Source: CAYNWK01 sp964400875 (lineage in GTDB: Bacteria > Chloroflexota > Anaerolineae > Anaerolineales > UBA4823). Taken from it: 40,335 bases of DNA. The stretch covers positions 1-40,335 of the forward strand of contig CAYNWK010000020.1 in assembly GCA_964400875.1 (NCBI GenBank), read 5' to 3'. Below are positions 1 through 8,503 of the stretch, in pieces (position 1 is the stretch's first letter; every line of letters begins with the position of its first letter). The notes below the pieces were generated by a model. That model had not been told where the DNA came from. It did no database searches and worked only from the letters and a program-made list of their open reading frames with translations. The position numbers and the translations under genes were made by a program.

Positions 1-2
1 CT

Positions 3-1562
3 CGTCCTAAGCAACTGACCATCCCACCGCATTTCAGAGAGAATAAAATCTGGATAGCGCTCGAAGAAGCCATAGGTCTCTTGAGCAACATTGATCGAAA
101 AACTGAACTACTCATCTGGCCGGAGGTGGACCTGACAGGACCTGGAATCGTCCTCTTTGAAGGACGGCTCAAAGATCTGGCAGACTCATTGTCCGAGTTA
201 CCTATTCTGGCGGTTGTAACTGCCATACCACGTCCTAACCAGGCTTTCTGGACACTTTCAGCCTTATGGGCTGGTTGGTTATGGGGGCGTGATGCAGTTG
301 GTCCATTTAAAGGCGTGCTCAGGCGGCGGCGATACGACTGGGCTTGGCATACCAGCGCGCTTTCTACAGCCTTTAACCACCTTTCTCAGTCTTTAGCACA
401 GACAACTACTATGTTCGGGTTAATCGGAGAGGCCGAACCTGGCTTCCTATCTGCAGCGTTGATCTCTGCCGAGCTAAATAGTTTCGACCTGGCCGGAATG
501 GCTTTGCGGGCCGAGAGTACACAGGCGCAACTCGAATGGTCTTTGAGGAAATTGCGGGACTTAAAGACGGGCGACCAGCAAGCAAGCGGCGCTCGAGGCT
601 CAAATGGTTCAGACATACTGAAAAATACCCCGATCCATAAAGAACTGGAGGAGCTCGTTACATCATCCGGAAAATCGTACCTCTTATCTCGTGGAGAGCC
701 GGCACTTTATATTCAAATGCATGCATCAGCACTGGACTCACTCACCCAACAACACCAATTGCGCGAGCCAGCCGTTCAACCCATCGAGGCGGTCAATTGG
801 TTTAACGACGCGCTCGAAAAAGGTTTGACTTACCAAAAAGGATTCCTGCGTTACGAGGGCAGCGAAAAATCACTCGAAATCGGCCAGTGGTGGCATCGAG
901 AACAAGCCGTCGGAGTCATCGAGCATGAGGTGATCCCACTGGCCGACCGTATCGAAAAGTCTGCCGTTGAGTATCTGCAAAAATTCCATGGTTGCAGGGT
1001 GGAGTCGTTTGACAAGGCTCTGTGCGCTGAATTTCCGGGATTGCTCACCCCCGATCCGCAGCTCGTGATGCTCTGCCTGGATGCCTATGCGGATGAAATC
1101 GCACCGGAGAGCGGTGAGTGGCAGCTGCGCCCACAGGATCACGCAGCGGCGCGCCACAATGACTTGGTGGCTATACGCAGCGCCGTGAGAGTCCTTGCCG
1201 GCAGGCTCGGCTTCACTCCAGAGGGAGAGCAGCCGCTGCAGTGGCTGGACAAATCACGCGAGGCGGCTTATTCGTTTTACCTCTTTGCCTCCGCAACCTT
1301 CGGCAGTACTGTGCTGACCGAGGCCAAACATCTTGGCATCCCGGTGATCGTGCTGCCCGGCGGGAGAGCAAACCTGGCGCTGTATAAATTACACCGGAAT
1401 GCCCATCTGAATTCAATCATCGAGAAGCATGGATGGCGGTTCCTCAAGTTCCGGCATGTGCGTAGATTGATTGATAATCTCTTGTTGGATCAGGACAACC
1501 TTGATGAACAGCTTGGATTAGACCCATTAAGGGACTCTACACAACAGATGAGGTTGCTGTAG
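3..1562 (+). CDS. C-terminal part of a DNA-methylase-like conserved protein (5' end cut by window edge)
   Basis: The frame is open from base 3, so the gene begins outside the window; the TTG at 81 is only the first start-like codon inside it. At least 519 residues are visible. The segment with LAVVTAIPRPNQAFWTLSAL and, 20 residues on, AVGPFKGVLRRRRYDWAWH resembles, from memory, the C-terminal half of large methylase-like proteins of Chloroflexota, in which a SAM-binding methylase domain lies upstream. No catalytic (D/N)PPY motif is visible in this part, so the activity cannot be confirmed. It ends at a TAG at 1560-1562, about 170 bases before the convergent penicillin-binding protein gene. 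The family assignment is a recollection, not a demonstrated match. Confidence 0.6.
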   Translation, partial: RPKQLTIPPHFRENKIWIALEEAIGLLSNIDRKTELLIWPEVDLTGPGIVLFEGRLKDLADSLSELPILAVVTAIPRPNQAFWTLSALWAGWLWGRDAVGPFKGVLRRRRYDWAWHTSALSTAFNHLSQSLAQTTTMFGLIGEAEPGFLSAALISAELNSFDLAGMALRAESTQAQLEWSLRKLRDLKTGDQQASGARGSNGSDILKNTPIHKELEELVTSSGKSYLLSRGEPALYIQMHASALDSLTQQHQLREPAVQPIEAVNWFNDALEKGLTYQKGFLRYEGSEKSLEIGQWWHREQAVGVIEHEVIPLADRIEKSAVEYLQKFHGCRVESFDKALCAEFPGLLTPDPQLVMLCLDAYADEIAPESGEWQLRPQDHAAARHNDLVAIRSAVRVLAGRLGFTPEGEQPLQWLDKSREAAYSFYLFASATFGSTVLTEAKHLGIPVIVLPGGRANLALYKLHRNAHLNSIIEKHGWRFLKFRHVRRLIDNLLLDQDNLDEQLGLDPLRDSTQQMRLL

Positions 1563-1731
1563 TCCGATAGGAAGCGGGGAGAACAGCCGAGGGAGACCTC
1601 GATACATGCAGAGTCACACAGGAGACGTGAGCAGTTTCAACTGGGACTACTGTAAGATGAAGCTCGCGATCCAATTCAGCTGCGGTCCAGAAAGCGCCTT
1701 CCAGCCACGAGCCAGGAAAACTCGATAAACG

Positions 1732-4700
1732 CTAGGGAGCAGGTGTGGTCGGTTCCGGGGATGGAGTGTGACCGGTTGGAGCCAGAGTAGCGGTGCTTGT
1801 CGGCGCCTTAGTGGGGAAGAACGTCCAGGTAGGCGTCGGGGTAATGGTAAAGGTCGCCGTGGGCAGGGGAGTCGTCGTCGCGGTTGGGGTGGGCGTTTGC
1901 GTTGGCGTTGAAGTGGGGGTATCAGTAGGAGTTGGCGTTGGCGTCGGCACCTGCAGATTTAGGTGGATGCGAGTTTCCGCGTAGGTATCGTGGTTGCTGC
2001 GAAGGTACAAACGCATTGTGATCTCACCTGCCGGGAGATCGGTCAATTCCCACTCGTAAATCTTATCGCCGTCCTTGTGCTGGGAGCCTGAACGGTCCAG
2101 CTCTTCCCAACGCACCGGGTTAGATCCCAACCCGTACTCCAGGGAATAATTATCGAAATCTGCAGTCGCGCCGACCCTGGCAAAGATCTCCAGCGGCGAA
2201 TTTTTGACCGTCTCGCCATCACGGGGCGAGGTGAATTCGAGGATGGGCCTTGGATCATCCGCACGGCACTCCCGGGAAGGCACAAAGAAAACCGGGCGGG
2301 AAAAGCCCGCCTCTTCAGCCCAATTACGACCGTTTGAATCGTTGCGAATCCATCGGATGGCCCAGCGGTCGGTGACGTTTAGAGTCAATTCCTCTTCGGT
2401 GTATTGATCACAATCATCCGAAGCAGCCAATCCCGTCCAGGTATCGACGGAGAGTTCCTTCCAGAGATCTTCGCTTTGGGGCAATGGGGGTTGGTCAGCT
2501 GCAAAGAGCTCACTGCGCTGGCTGGGGCAATGTTTCGATGGCTCGGTCCCAGAAACCGAACATATCACGCGTTCAACGACCCCCGCCGGACGCACGAAGG
2601 GCGATGGGTTGCCGCCAGTAAGCTGTTGGATAGCGGCCTGTATAAAATTCGCCCAAATCGGTGCGGCACCGGTCAAGCCCGAGATATTCTGCATCGGCGT
2701 ATAATCGGCGTTGCCCACCCAAACGCCTACAGCTACATCGGGAGTGTAGCCAACCGTCAGATTGTCGCGAAAATCGTTGGTCGTCCCGGTTTTCACGGCG
2801 ACATCGAAAGGCAAATTAAGCACTGAATTCGGGCCGAATGCTGGGGTGCGAGCCTCATTATCGGAGAGGATCGAAGAGATCAGGTAAGCGTGCTCCGGGC
2901 GCACGACGATCTCACCTGTGGGTGGTGTGTAATCGTAGATCACGTTCCCGTTGAAATCCAGTATTTTGGTGATCGCCACCGGAGGCACCTGGCGCCCGCC
3001 ATTAGCGAAAACCGCATAAGCGCTGGTCAGCTCCAAAAGAGTAACTTCACCGCCGCCTAAAGTGAGCGATAAACCGAAATCATCCCGGTTGAGCGTTGTG
3101 ATGCCCAACCGTTTGGCAAACGGCACGAGACCCTCGACTCGGGGTGTATCGGGGTCGTCATAGATCCCGACGTAATCCAGGGTTTTGACCGCAGGAACGT
3201 TATAGGAATTGGCCAGCGCGGAACGCACCGTCACCGGGCCGTGGAAACGCTCGTCATAATTAACCGGCTCATAAGGTGGACGCGTATCGTCGGGCCTTCC
3301 CGAGGGAGGAAATTCCGAGGGCACGTCCCAAATCAACGTCGACGGCGTCCATCCCTTTTCAAAAGCCGCAACATACGTCAGCGGCTTCATCGCCGAGCCG
3401 GGCTGACGAGGGTTGATGGCCATATTGACTTGCCCATCAATGGCTTCATCGTAAAAGTCAGCCGAGCCAACCATGGCAAGGATCTCACCGGTTGACGGAC
3501 GGATGGCTACAAGGGCGCCGTCGGTAGCATGGCGATCTGCCAGATTGCCCACCTGTTCAGCAACATGCTGTTCGGCCACATCTTGCAAGCCAGGGTCTAA
3601 GGTCGTATAAACGGAAAAACCAGAACGATAAATGGTCTGAGGATCATATTGCTGTTCCAGCAAGAAACGGATGTAATTGACCCAATGAGGGTAGCGAATC
3701 TCAACATCCGCTGATCGAAACTCATAGTTGGCGATCTCCTCCGCCGAGGTTGCCACCGCCAGCGCATCGACACAGACCTCCTGCTGGCTGTTGCTGACGT
3801 AGATGCAGCCTTGCTCCAGGCTGGCCTGGTACATCAGGTACAGCACCTGTTCGTGGCGGCGTAAAGTTACCTCCCTGTTGGTGTAGATGTCGTACACCGA
3901 AGGCGCCTGGATCAAGCCGGCGAGGAAAGATGCCTGAGCCAGGGTGAGTTTTTCCGCGGAGGTGCGGAAGTAGGTCTGGGCTGCCGCTTCAACTCCGTAA
4001 GCCAGATTTCCAAAATAGAACTCGTTAAGATAGAGCTCTAGGATTTCATCCTTAGAGTAGCGGCGAGTTATCTCGGCAGCTAGAATCGCTTCCCGCACCT
4101 TTCGCAAATAGCTCCGTTCAAAGCGTTCCTCGGGTGAGAATAAAAGGGCGCGGGCCAGTTGCTGGGTGATCGTCGATGCGCCGGAGACCACTTCTCCTCC
4201 GCTGCGATAGTTCTGTAAAAAGGCGCGGAAGATAGCAGACAAGTCAAAGCCAGGATGGCTATAGAAATCCTTATCTTCGGTAGCTACTGTTGCTGCCACC
4301 ATGTATGGAGAAATTTTCTCTAGGGGGACGTAAGTTCTCCTCCCGGCTGTGGGATCGAGGATCTCGTAAAGTACGTTCCCGTTGCGATCCAAGATCCGGG
4401 TCGTCTCGAACTGGGCAGCGCGCAGGCGAAGATCGTTAACATCCGGAAGCGTTGCAGCAATCGTGTAATACTGGTAAAGCAAGATTGATCCGCCGACCAG
4501 CCCTAAGATAACAATGAAAAACAATCCGGCGATAAACGCCCTGAGCAGACAACCAGCGCTGCGCTGCCAGTTGATCCTGTTGCGAGGCCGCGGCGCAGGA
4601 GGCGCATAGGCGGGCGACTGGTACACCGGGGTAGCTGAAGCCGCAGACCGGGCAGCCGGTGGCTTGTAGGCCGCCGGGGTGACCCTGGTCGCATCTACGT

Positions 4701-5208
4701 CGATCTCATCAACCCGGCGAGGCAGAGGCATGCCCTGTGTGTCCATCGCCGGTCGATTAGTGGGAGGCGTAGGCCCCAACCCCGGTGGTGGGGTCAGCTG
4801 CGCGCGCCGGGTTCTCCCACTTGAAAGAGCCGTAGGTTGGGTATCGCTTAGATCGGATTTGGAGTCAGCATCGTCCAAGGATTGGTGTGGAGCGGTATCG
4901 GCGATATCCGGGGTTCTCTCTTCACCCTCCTCCATCACAGATCCAGCGGAGGATTTTTCCCGGGTTGAAGATTGTTCAGATTGCGAATTGTCATCCGTAT
5001 CCGGTGGGCTCGCTTCAGCCAGGCCCTCAACGGGTTTATCCGGCTCCAGCACCCAACTGCCCGTCTGCTCGCGCTGCTCGTCTGGATCGCTTTCCTTAGG
5101 CAAATCATCCGGGGCTTGCGCGGCTTGTTCATCCGAATCGGACAATAAACGGCGAAAGCGCTCGCGCGGCGCTTCCTCGTTGTCTGGGCTCTTATCGTTA
5201 TCGCTCAT
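1732..5208 (-). CDS. Class A penicillin-binding protein (GT51 transglycosylase + transpeptidase)
   Basis: This 1158-residue bifunctional peptidoglycan synthase polymerises lipid II and cross-links stem peptides outside the membrane. Residues 1-215 are a charged, disordered cytoplasmic tail. One membrane segment follows at about 217-240. The GT51 domain has the catalytic Glu near 310 (ATEDKDFYSHPGFD) and the GASTITQQLAR motif near 343. The transpeptidase domain has its nucleophile Ser605 in SAMK, an SYN motif (ANSYNVP) and KTGT at 806-809. A C-terminal beta-rich extension is followed by a Thr-Pro repeat tail (about 1090-1158), a common linker style in Chloroflexota. It is longer than a typical PBP1a because of both tails. 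The ATG at 5208 lacks a strong ribosome-binding site, so the start is only probable. It stands alone, convergent with the left-hand gene. Confidence 0.95.
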   Translation of the reverse strand: MSDNDKSPDNEEAPRERFRRLLSDSDEQAAQAPDDLPKESDPDEQREQTGSWVLEPDKPVEGLAEASPPDTDDNSQSEQSSTREKSSAGSVMEEGEERTPDIADTAPHQSLDDADSKSDLSDTQPTALSSGRTRRAQLTPPPGLGPTPPTNRPAMDTQGMPLPRRVDEIDVDATRVTPAAYKPPAARSAASATPVYQSPAYAPPAPRPRNRINWQRSAGCLLRAFIAGLFFIVILGLVGGSILLYQYYTIAATLPDVNDLRLRAAQFETTRILDRNGNVLYEILDPTAGRRTYVPLEKISPYMVAATVATEDKDFYSHPGFDLSAIFRAFLQNYRSGGEVVSGASTITQQLARALLFSPEERFERSYLRKVREAILAAEITRRYSKDEILELYLNEFYFGNLAYGVEAAAQTYFRTSAEKLTLAQASFLAGLIQAPSVYDIYTNREVTLRRHEQVLYLMYQASLEQGCIYVSNSQQEVCVDALAVATSAEEIANYEFRSADVEIRYPHWVNYIRFLLEQQYDPQTIYRSGFSVYTTLDPGLQDVAEQHVAEQVGNLADRHATDGALVAIRPSTGEILAMVGSADFYDEAIDGQVNMAINPRQPGSAMKPLTYVAAFEKGWTPSTLIWDVPSEFPPSGRPDDTRPPYEPVNYDERFHGPVTVRSALANSYNVPAVKTLDYVGIYDDPDTPRVEGLVPFAKRLGITTLNRDDFGLSLTLGGGEVTLLELTSAYAVFANGGRQVPPVAITKILDFNGNVIYDYTPPTGEIVVRPEHAYLISSILSDNEARTPAFGPNSVLNLPFDVAVKTGTTNDFRDNLTVGYTPDVAVGVWVGNADYTPMQNISGLTGAAPIWANFIQAAIQQLTGGNPSPFVRPAGVVERVICSVSGTEPSKHCPSQRSELFAADQPPLPQSEDLWKELSVDTWTGLAASDDCDQYTEEELTLNVTDRWAIRWIRNDSNGRNWAEEAGFSRPVFFVPSRECRADDPRPILEFTSPRDGETVKNSPLEIFARVGATADFDNYSLEYGLGSNPVRWEELDRSGSQHKDGDKIYEWELTDLPAGEITMRLYLRSNHDTYAETRIHLNLQVPTPTPTPTDTPTSTPTQTPTPTATTTPLPTATFTITPTPTWTFFPTKAPTSTATLAPTGHTPSPEPTTPAP

Positions 5209-5253
5209 TCTAGTTGTTTAACAGGATGAAAGATCTGAGTATTACCAGCCAGG

Positions 5254-5724
5254 TTAACTGCCCTCGCTGGCAACCAAAACCTTCCATTTCCCTTTCATCG
5301 TCGTTTCATCATCCTGGTTTTTGATATCCATGCCAACCACTACGAGACCTCCACCCATCCTCGACATGGCTTTGGTCTCAAGTACCTCCATCTCAACGTG
5401 GATGGTATCCCCAATAAAAATCGGTTTTACGAACTTCCATTCATCGATCTCACGAAAGAACAGCACCGTACCTTCCAAAAATCCAGTCTGGACCGCCAAA
5501 CCGGAAGCAATCGAAAGACCTAACAAACCGTGAGCAATGCGTTTGCCGTAAGGCGTACGCGCGCTGTATTGTTCATCGGTATGGATCTGGTTATAGTCAC
5601 CGGACAGACCAGCAAAGGCTACGATATCCGTCTCCGTAACCGTTCTACCAGCAGACAGAATCTTCTTGCCTATCTCGAATTCTTCGAAATAAAGCCCTCG
5701 ACCACGCTTAGCCAATCCACTCAT
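5254..5724 (-). CDS. MaoC-like hot-dog dehydratase
   Basis: A 156-residue single hot-dog-fold protein of the MaoC/(R)-specific enoyl-CoA hydratase family. The hydratase motif is visible as FAGLSGDYNQIHTD, giving the catalytic Asp and His pair, and is followed by GKRIAHGLLGLSIASG. Such enzymes hydrate enoyl-CoA thioesters in fatty-acid or polyhydroxyalkanoate metabolism, but substrate cannot be read from sequence. The start was set at the ATG at 5724 because GGAGG lies five bases upstream (5725-5734). An in-frame ATG at 5748 would add eight residues but has no ribosome-binding site. It lies about 45 bases upstream of the PBP gene on the same strand, so the two may be co-transcribed. Confidence 0.9.
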   Translation of the reverse strand: MSGLAKRGRGLYFEEFEIGKKILSAGRTVTETDIVAFAGLSGDYNQIHTDEQYSARTPYGKRIAHGLLGLSIASGLAVQTGFLEGTVLFFREIDEWKFVKPIFIGDTIHVEMEVLETKAMSRMGGGLVVVGMDIKNQDDETTMKGKWKVLVASEGS

Positions 5725-6057
5725 ACCTTCCTCCGTTAAAACGTCCAAATCACGCCAATTGTTCCCCTTCTGCTGGAAATGATATCAGGATTATGACCCG
5801 AATCCAGATCGATGCAAGAAATATTCCTTTAACATTTAATTCTAATAAAACCCATATGCTCGTTCTAACGGCATAACAATCGGCAAACCAGTGCCAGGAT
5901 CATCTGCCCAAAGATCGGTCGAAATTATAACATGCAGTGGCTTAATGCCATTTTTTCGAGATCAAACGGGGAAATCAGGTCTTTACCGGTTGTCAACGAA
6001 AAAGATCTCTAAGATTTCCCTTTGACCTTAGGGAGATTCGCCCTTAAAATCCTACAT
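5725..6057. other. Divergent intergenic region, AT-rich
   Basis: About 330 bases separate the leftward MaoC-like gene from the rightward glycosidase-like gene. Apart from the MaoC ribosome-binding site at its left edge, the stretch is AT-rich and probably contains both promoters. I could not identify a convincing -35/-10 pair, hairpin or RNA gene in it. A TTG at 6022 is an alternative start for the right-hand gene. Confidence 0.4.
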
Positions 6058-8466
6058 ATGCGCTCATGGAACCTGAAAGCAACTGATCCGAGATCCTTAA
6101 CGCTGGCCGCGGATGCCCGAGTGTCCGTCCCAGATTACAGTGACGATCAGATTTGGGAGCTCACAATGCGCGGAGGAGAACCACCAGCGCTGACCCTGCA
6201 AACCACATTCGGACTGCGGGCCCGAAGCTTCCGGCTCTTCCCCAGCTTCACGGAAGGAGATGAGAGCCGGACCGATCCCCAAGAGTTTGCCTCGCCTCCC
6301 AGCATCCGGCGGTTTTTCCCCAATTACCTGTTTGCCAGCCTGGCCCCCTTCCCCGGCATACAGGTTGAGTGTGAATACTGGGCGCCGCAGTCTCACGCTG
6401 TCGCCGGAAGGATTCGCTTGACGAATACAACCGACGAACGTCGCCAGATCAAATTTGAATGGATAGCTTTGCTGACGCCGACAGAAGGCGAACGCATGGC
6501 GCCCGTGGAGATCGAGGCGTGTTCTGTTCTCGCTGGGCAAACGGATCACCTTGCGCCCGTCGTTTTCCTCACTGGCGGCCCTATCGCTGCTCCGGGGCCC
6601 TATCCATCTCTAACGTTAGGTTTGGAGCTGGACCCAGACAGCACCCGGCAAGTTATTTGGAGCCACGCCGCCCTGGGCAATGCAGCAGACTCCTTCCGGT
6701 TGGCGCGGGAGATCGCTTCTCACAACTGGGATGCAGAATACGCGCGCCTGGAACTCCTCAATGCCGGCCAGATCGAGATCCACACCGGGGAACCCGAATG
6801 GGACCAGGCCTTTGCATTAGCCCAAAAAGTCGCCCTGGGTTTATTCCTCGGTCCAACTGAACAGCTACCCTACCCCTCAATCGTTAACTTACGGCGACCG
6901 GATCAGGGGCAATCATTGCGCGGCGATGGGAGCGATTACGGTCATTTATGGAATGGGCAATCACCCATCGAAGTCTACACCATGCTCGATCTGATTTTGC
7001 CGGCTTATCCGGAGCTAGCGAAGGGATTATTGCGAAATTTCCTGGCAACCCAGGATGAATCCGGAGAAGTTGACTGGCGTCCCGGGCTGGCCGGACAACG
7101 CGGTATGCGATTAGCAACCCCCCTATTGGCAGCGATAGCATGGCGGATCTATCAATACACCGAAGACCTCGAATTCTTACGCGATGTCTTTCCCTCATTG
7201 CTGCGCTTTACCGACGCCTGGTTCACAGCGGAGCATGATAGAGACGGGGATGGCGTTCCGGAATGGGATCACCCAATGCAGTCCAGCTTCGACGACCACC
7301 CGATCTTCGCGCGCTGGTATGATTGGGCTCAAGGCGTGGAGATCTCGACGGCAGAAAGCCCTACATTGTGCGCTTTTCTGTACCAAGAATGCCAGAGTTT
7401 GATCGAAATCGCCCATCTCCTAGATCATCAGGCGCCTATCAGCAGTCTACAATCACGCACCAGCGCGTTGAAAAATGCGGTCGATTCCACCTGGGACTCA
7501 GATAGCGCGACCTTCCGCAACCGTGATCGCGACACCCATCTAAGCCCACCCGGCGGCCCGATCGGAGAACGCCATGGACCAGGGAATATCCAATTGGGAC
7601 AAGCTTTTGAAAAACCAATTCGCCTGCTGTTGCGGGTCAACAGCAGCGGCGACTCAACGCGCAGGCCAGACGTGTTTATACATGGTACAAGCCAGACCGG
7701 GAAACACCGGGTAGAACGTCTGACTTTCGATGATTTCCACTGGTATTTAGGGCTTGGCACTGCGACCTCTTCGAGGACCTACATCGAACTGGAGCGGATC
7801 GAAATCCAGGGGATCGACGAAGAGGATGCGTTTCTCATCCAATCGGTTTCCTTGACCGGTGAGGATATCACTCTCCTGCTGCCAATCTGGGCTGAACTTC
7901 TCTCCAAGGAAAGAATCGATACAATCGTCAATCGTACGATCACTGCTCCCGATCGCTACTGGCGTGCTTATGGTTTGCCAGCTCACCCTCAGGTTTCTTC
8001 AGAAGCCAGCCCGTCTGCTGACGCACAGTCTGAGTTTGAAGGGGATATTTCCAGACGAGTACATATCTACTGGAACAACCTTATCGGCATCGGCCTGGTC
8101 AAGGCCGATCAGCGACCGGTGGCAGCCGAGCTGGTCTCTCGTTTGATGAACAGCGTTATACTTTCATTAAAAAATGAGGGGAGTTTTCGACGGTATTATG
8201 ACTGCGATACTGGCGCAGGCATTGGTGAGAGAGATTCACTGGGAGGTCTGGCTCCTTTAGGATTGTTTCTCGAAACTCTAGGTGTGCGGTTGATATCACC
8301 GCATCGGGTTCTGCTGGAGGGCCACAACCCTTTCCCTTGGCCGGTAACGGTAAAATACCGTGGACTCACCATCTTACGCCAAAAGGAAATAACCCAGGTG
8401 ATCTTCCCCGACGGGCAAACCGCCAGCGTCAGCGATCCAGAGCCGCGCCTGGTAGCGCTTGGATAG
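6058..8466 (+). CDS. Six-hairpin glycoside hydrolase-like protein (GH63/MGH1-like)
   Basis: About 802 residues from the ATG at 6058; a TTG at 6022 would add 12 residues. Neither start has a clear ribosome-binding site. The N-terminal 230 residues look like a beta-sandwich. The middle resembles an (alpha/alpha)6 barrel of the trehalase/GH63 type: long helices, the acidic DRDGDGVPEW segment typical of MGH1-like barrels, and a WNG/YDWA-type active-site region. Residues 520-610 (AFEKPIRLLLRVNSSGD onward) look like an inserted beta domain. There is no signal peptide, suggesting a cytoplasmic enzyme acting on imported or storage oligosaccharides. The exact substrate is unknown. It ends 37 bases before the antiporter gene, so the two may share a transcript. 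Confidence 0.65.
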   Translation: MRSWNLKATDPRSLTLAADARVSVPDYSDDQIWELTMRGGEPPALTLQTTFGLRARSFRLFPSFTEGDESRTDPQEFASPPSIRRFFPNYLFASLAPFPGIQVECEYWAPQSHAVAGRIRLTNTTDERRQIKFEWIALLTPTEGERMAPVEIEACSVLAGQTDHLAPVVFLTGGPIAAPGPYPSLTLGLELDPDSTRQVIWSHAALGNAADSFRLAREIASHNWDAEYARLELLNAGQIEIHTGEPEWDQAFALAQKVALGLFLGPTEQLPYPSIVNLRRPDQGQSLRGDGSDYGHLWNGQSPIEVYTMLDLILPAYPELAKGLLRNFLATQDESGEVDWRPGLAGQRGMRLATPLLAAIAWRIYQYTEDLEFLRDVFPSLLRFTDAWFTAEHDRDGDGVPEWDHPMQSSFDDHPIFARWYDWAQGVEISTAESPTLCAFLYQECQSLIEIAHLLDHQAPISSLQSRTSALKNAVDSTWDSDSATFRNRDRDTHLSPPGGPIGERHGPGNIQLGQAFEKPIRLLLRVNSSGDSTRRPDVFIHGTSQTGKHRVERLTFDDFHWYLGLGTATSSRTYIELERIEIQGIDEEDAFLIQSVSLTGEDITLLLPIWAELLSKERIDTIVNRTITAPDRYWRAYGLPAHPQVSSEASPSADAQSEFEGDISRRVHIYWNNLIGIGLVKADQRPVAAELVSRLMNSVILSLKNEGSFRRYYDCDTGAGIGERDSLGGLAPLGLFLETLGVRLISPHRVLLEGHNPFPWPVTVKYRGLTILRQKEITQVIFPDGQTASVSDPEPRLVALG

Positions 8467-8503
8467 GAGACCCGCCAATCCCAGACCGAATTAAGGAAAG
8501 ATT

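Noticed and set aside
1793..1984. Val/Gly-rich plus-strand frame
   Set aside because: It is the antisense reading of the Thr-Pro repeat tail of the penicillin-binding protein gene.
4679..5221. 180-residue Ser-rich plus-strand frame
   Set aside because: It lies wholly antisense to the disordered N-terminus of the penicillin-binding protein, with biased composition and no ribosome-binding site or family resemblance.
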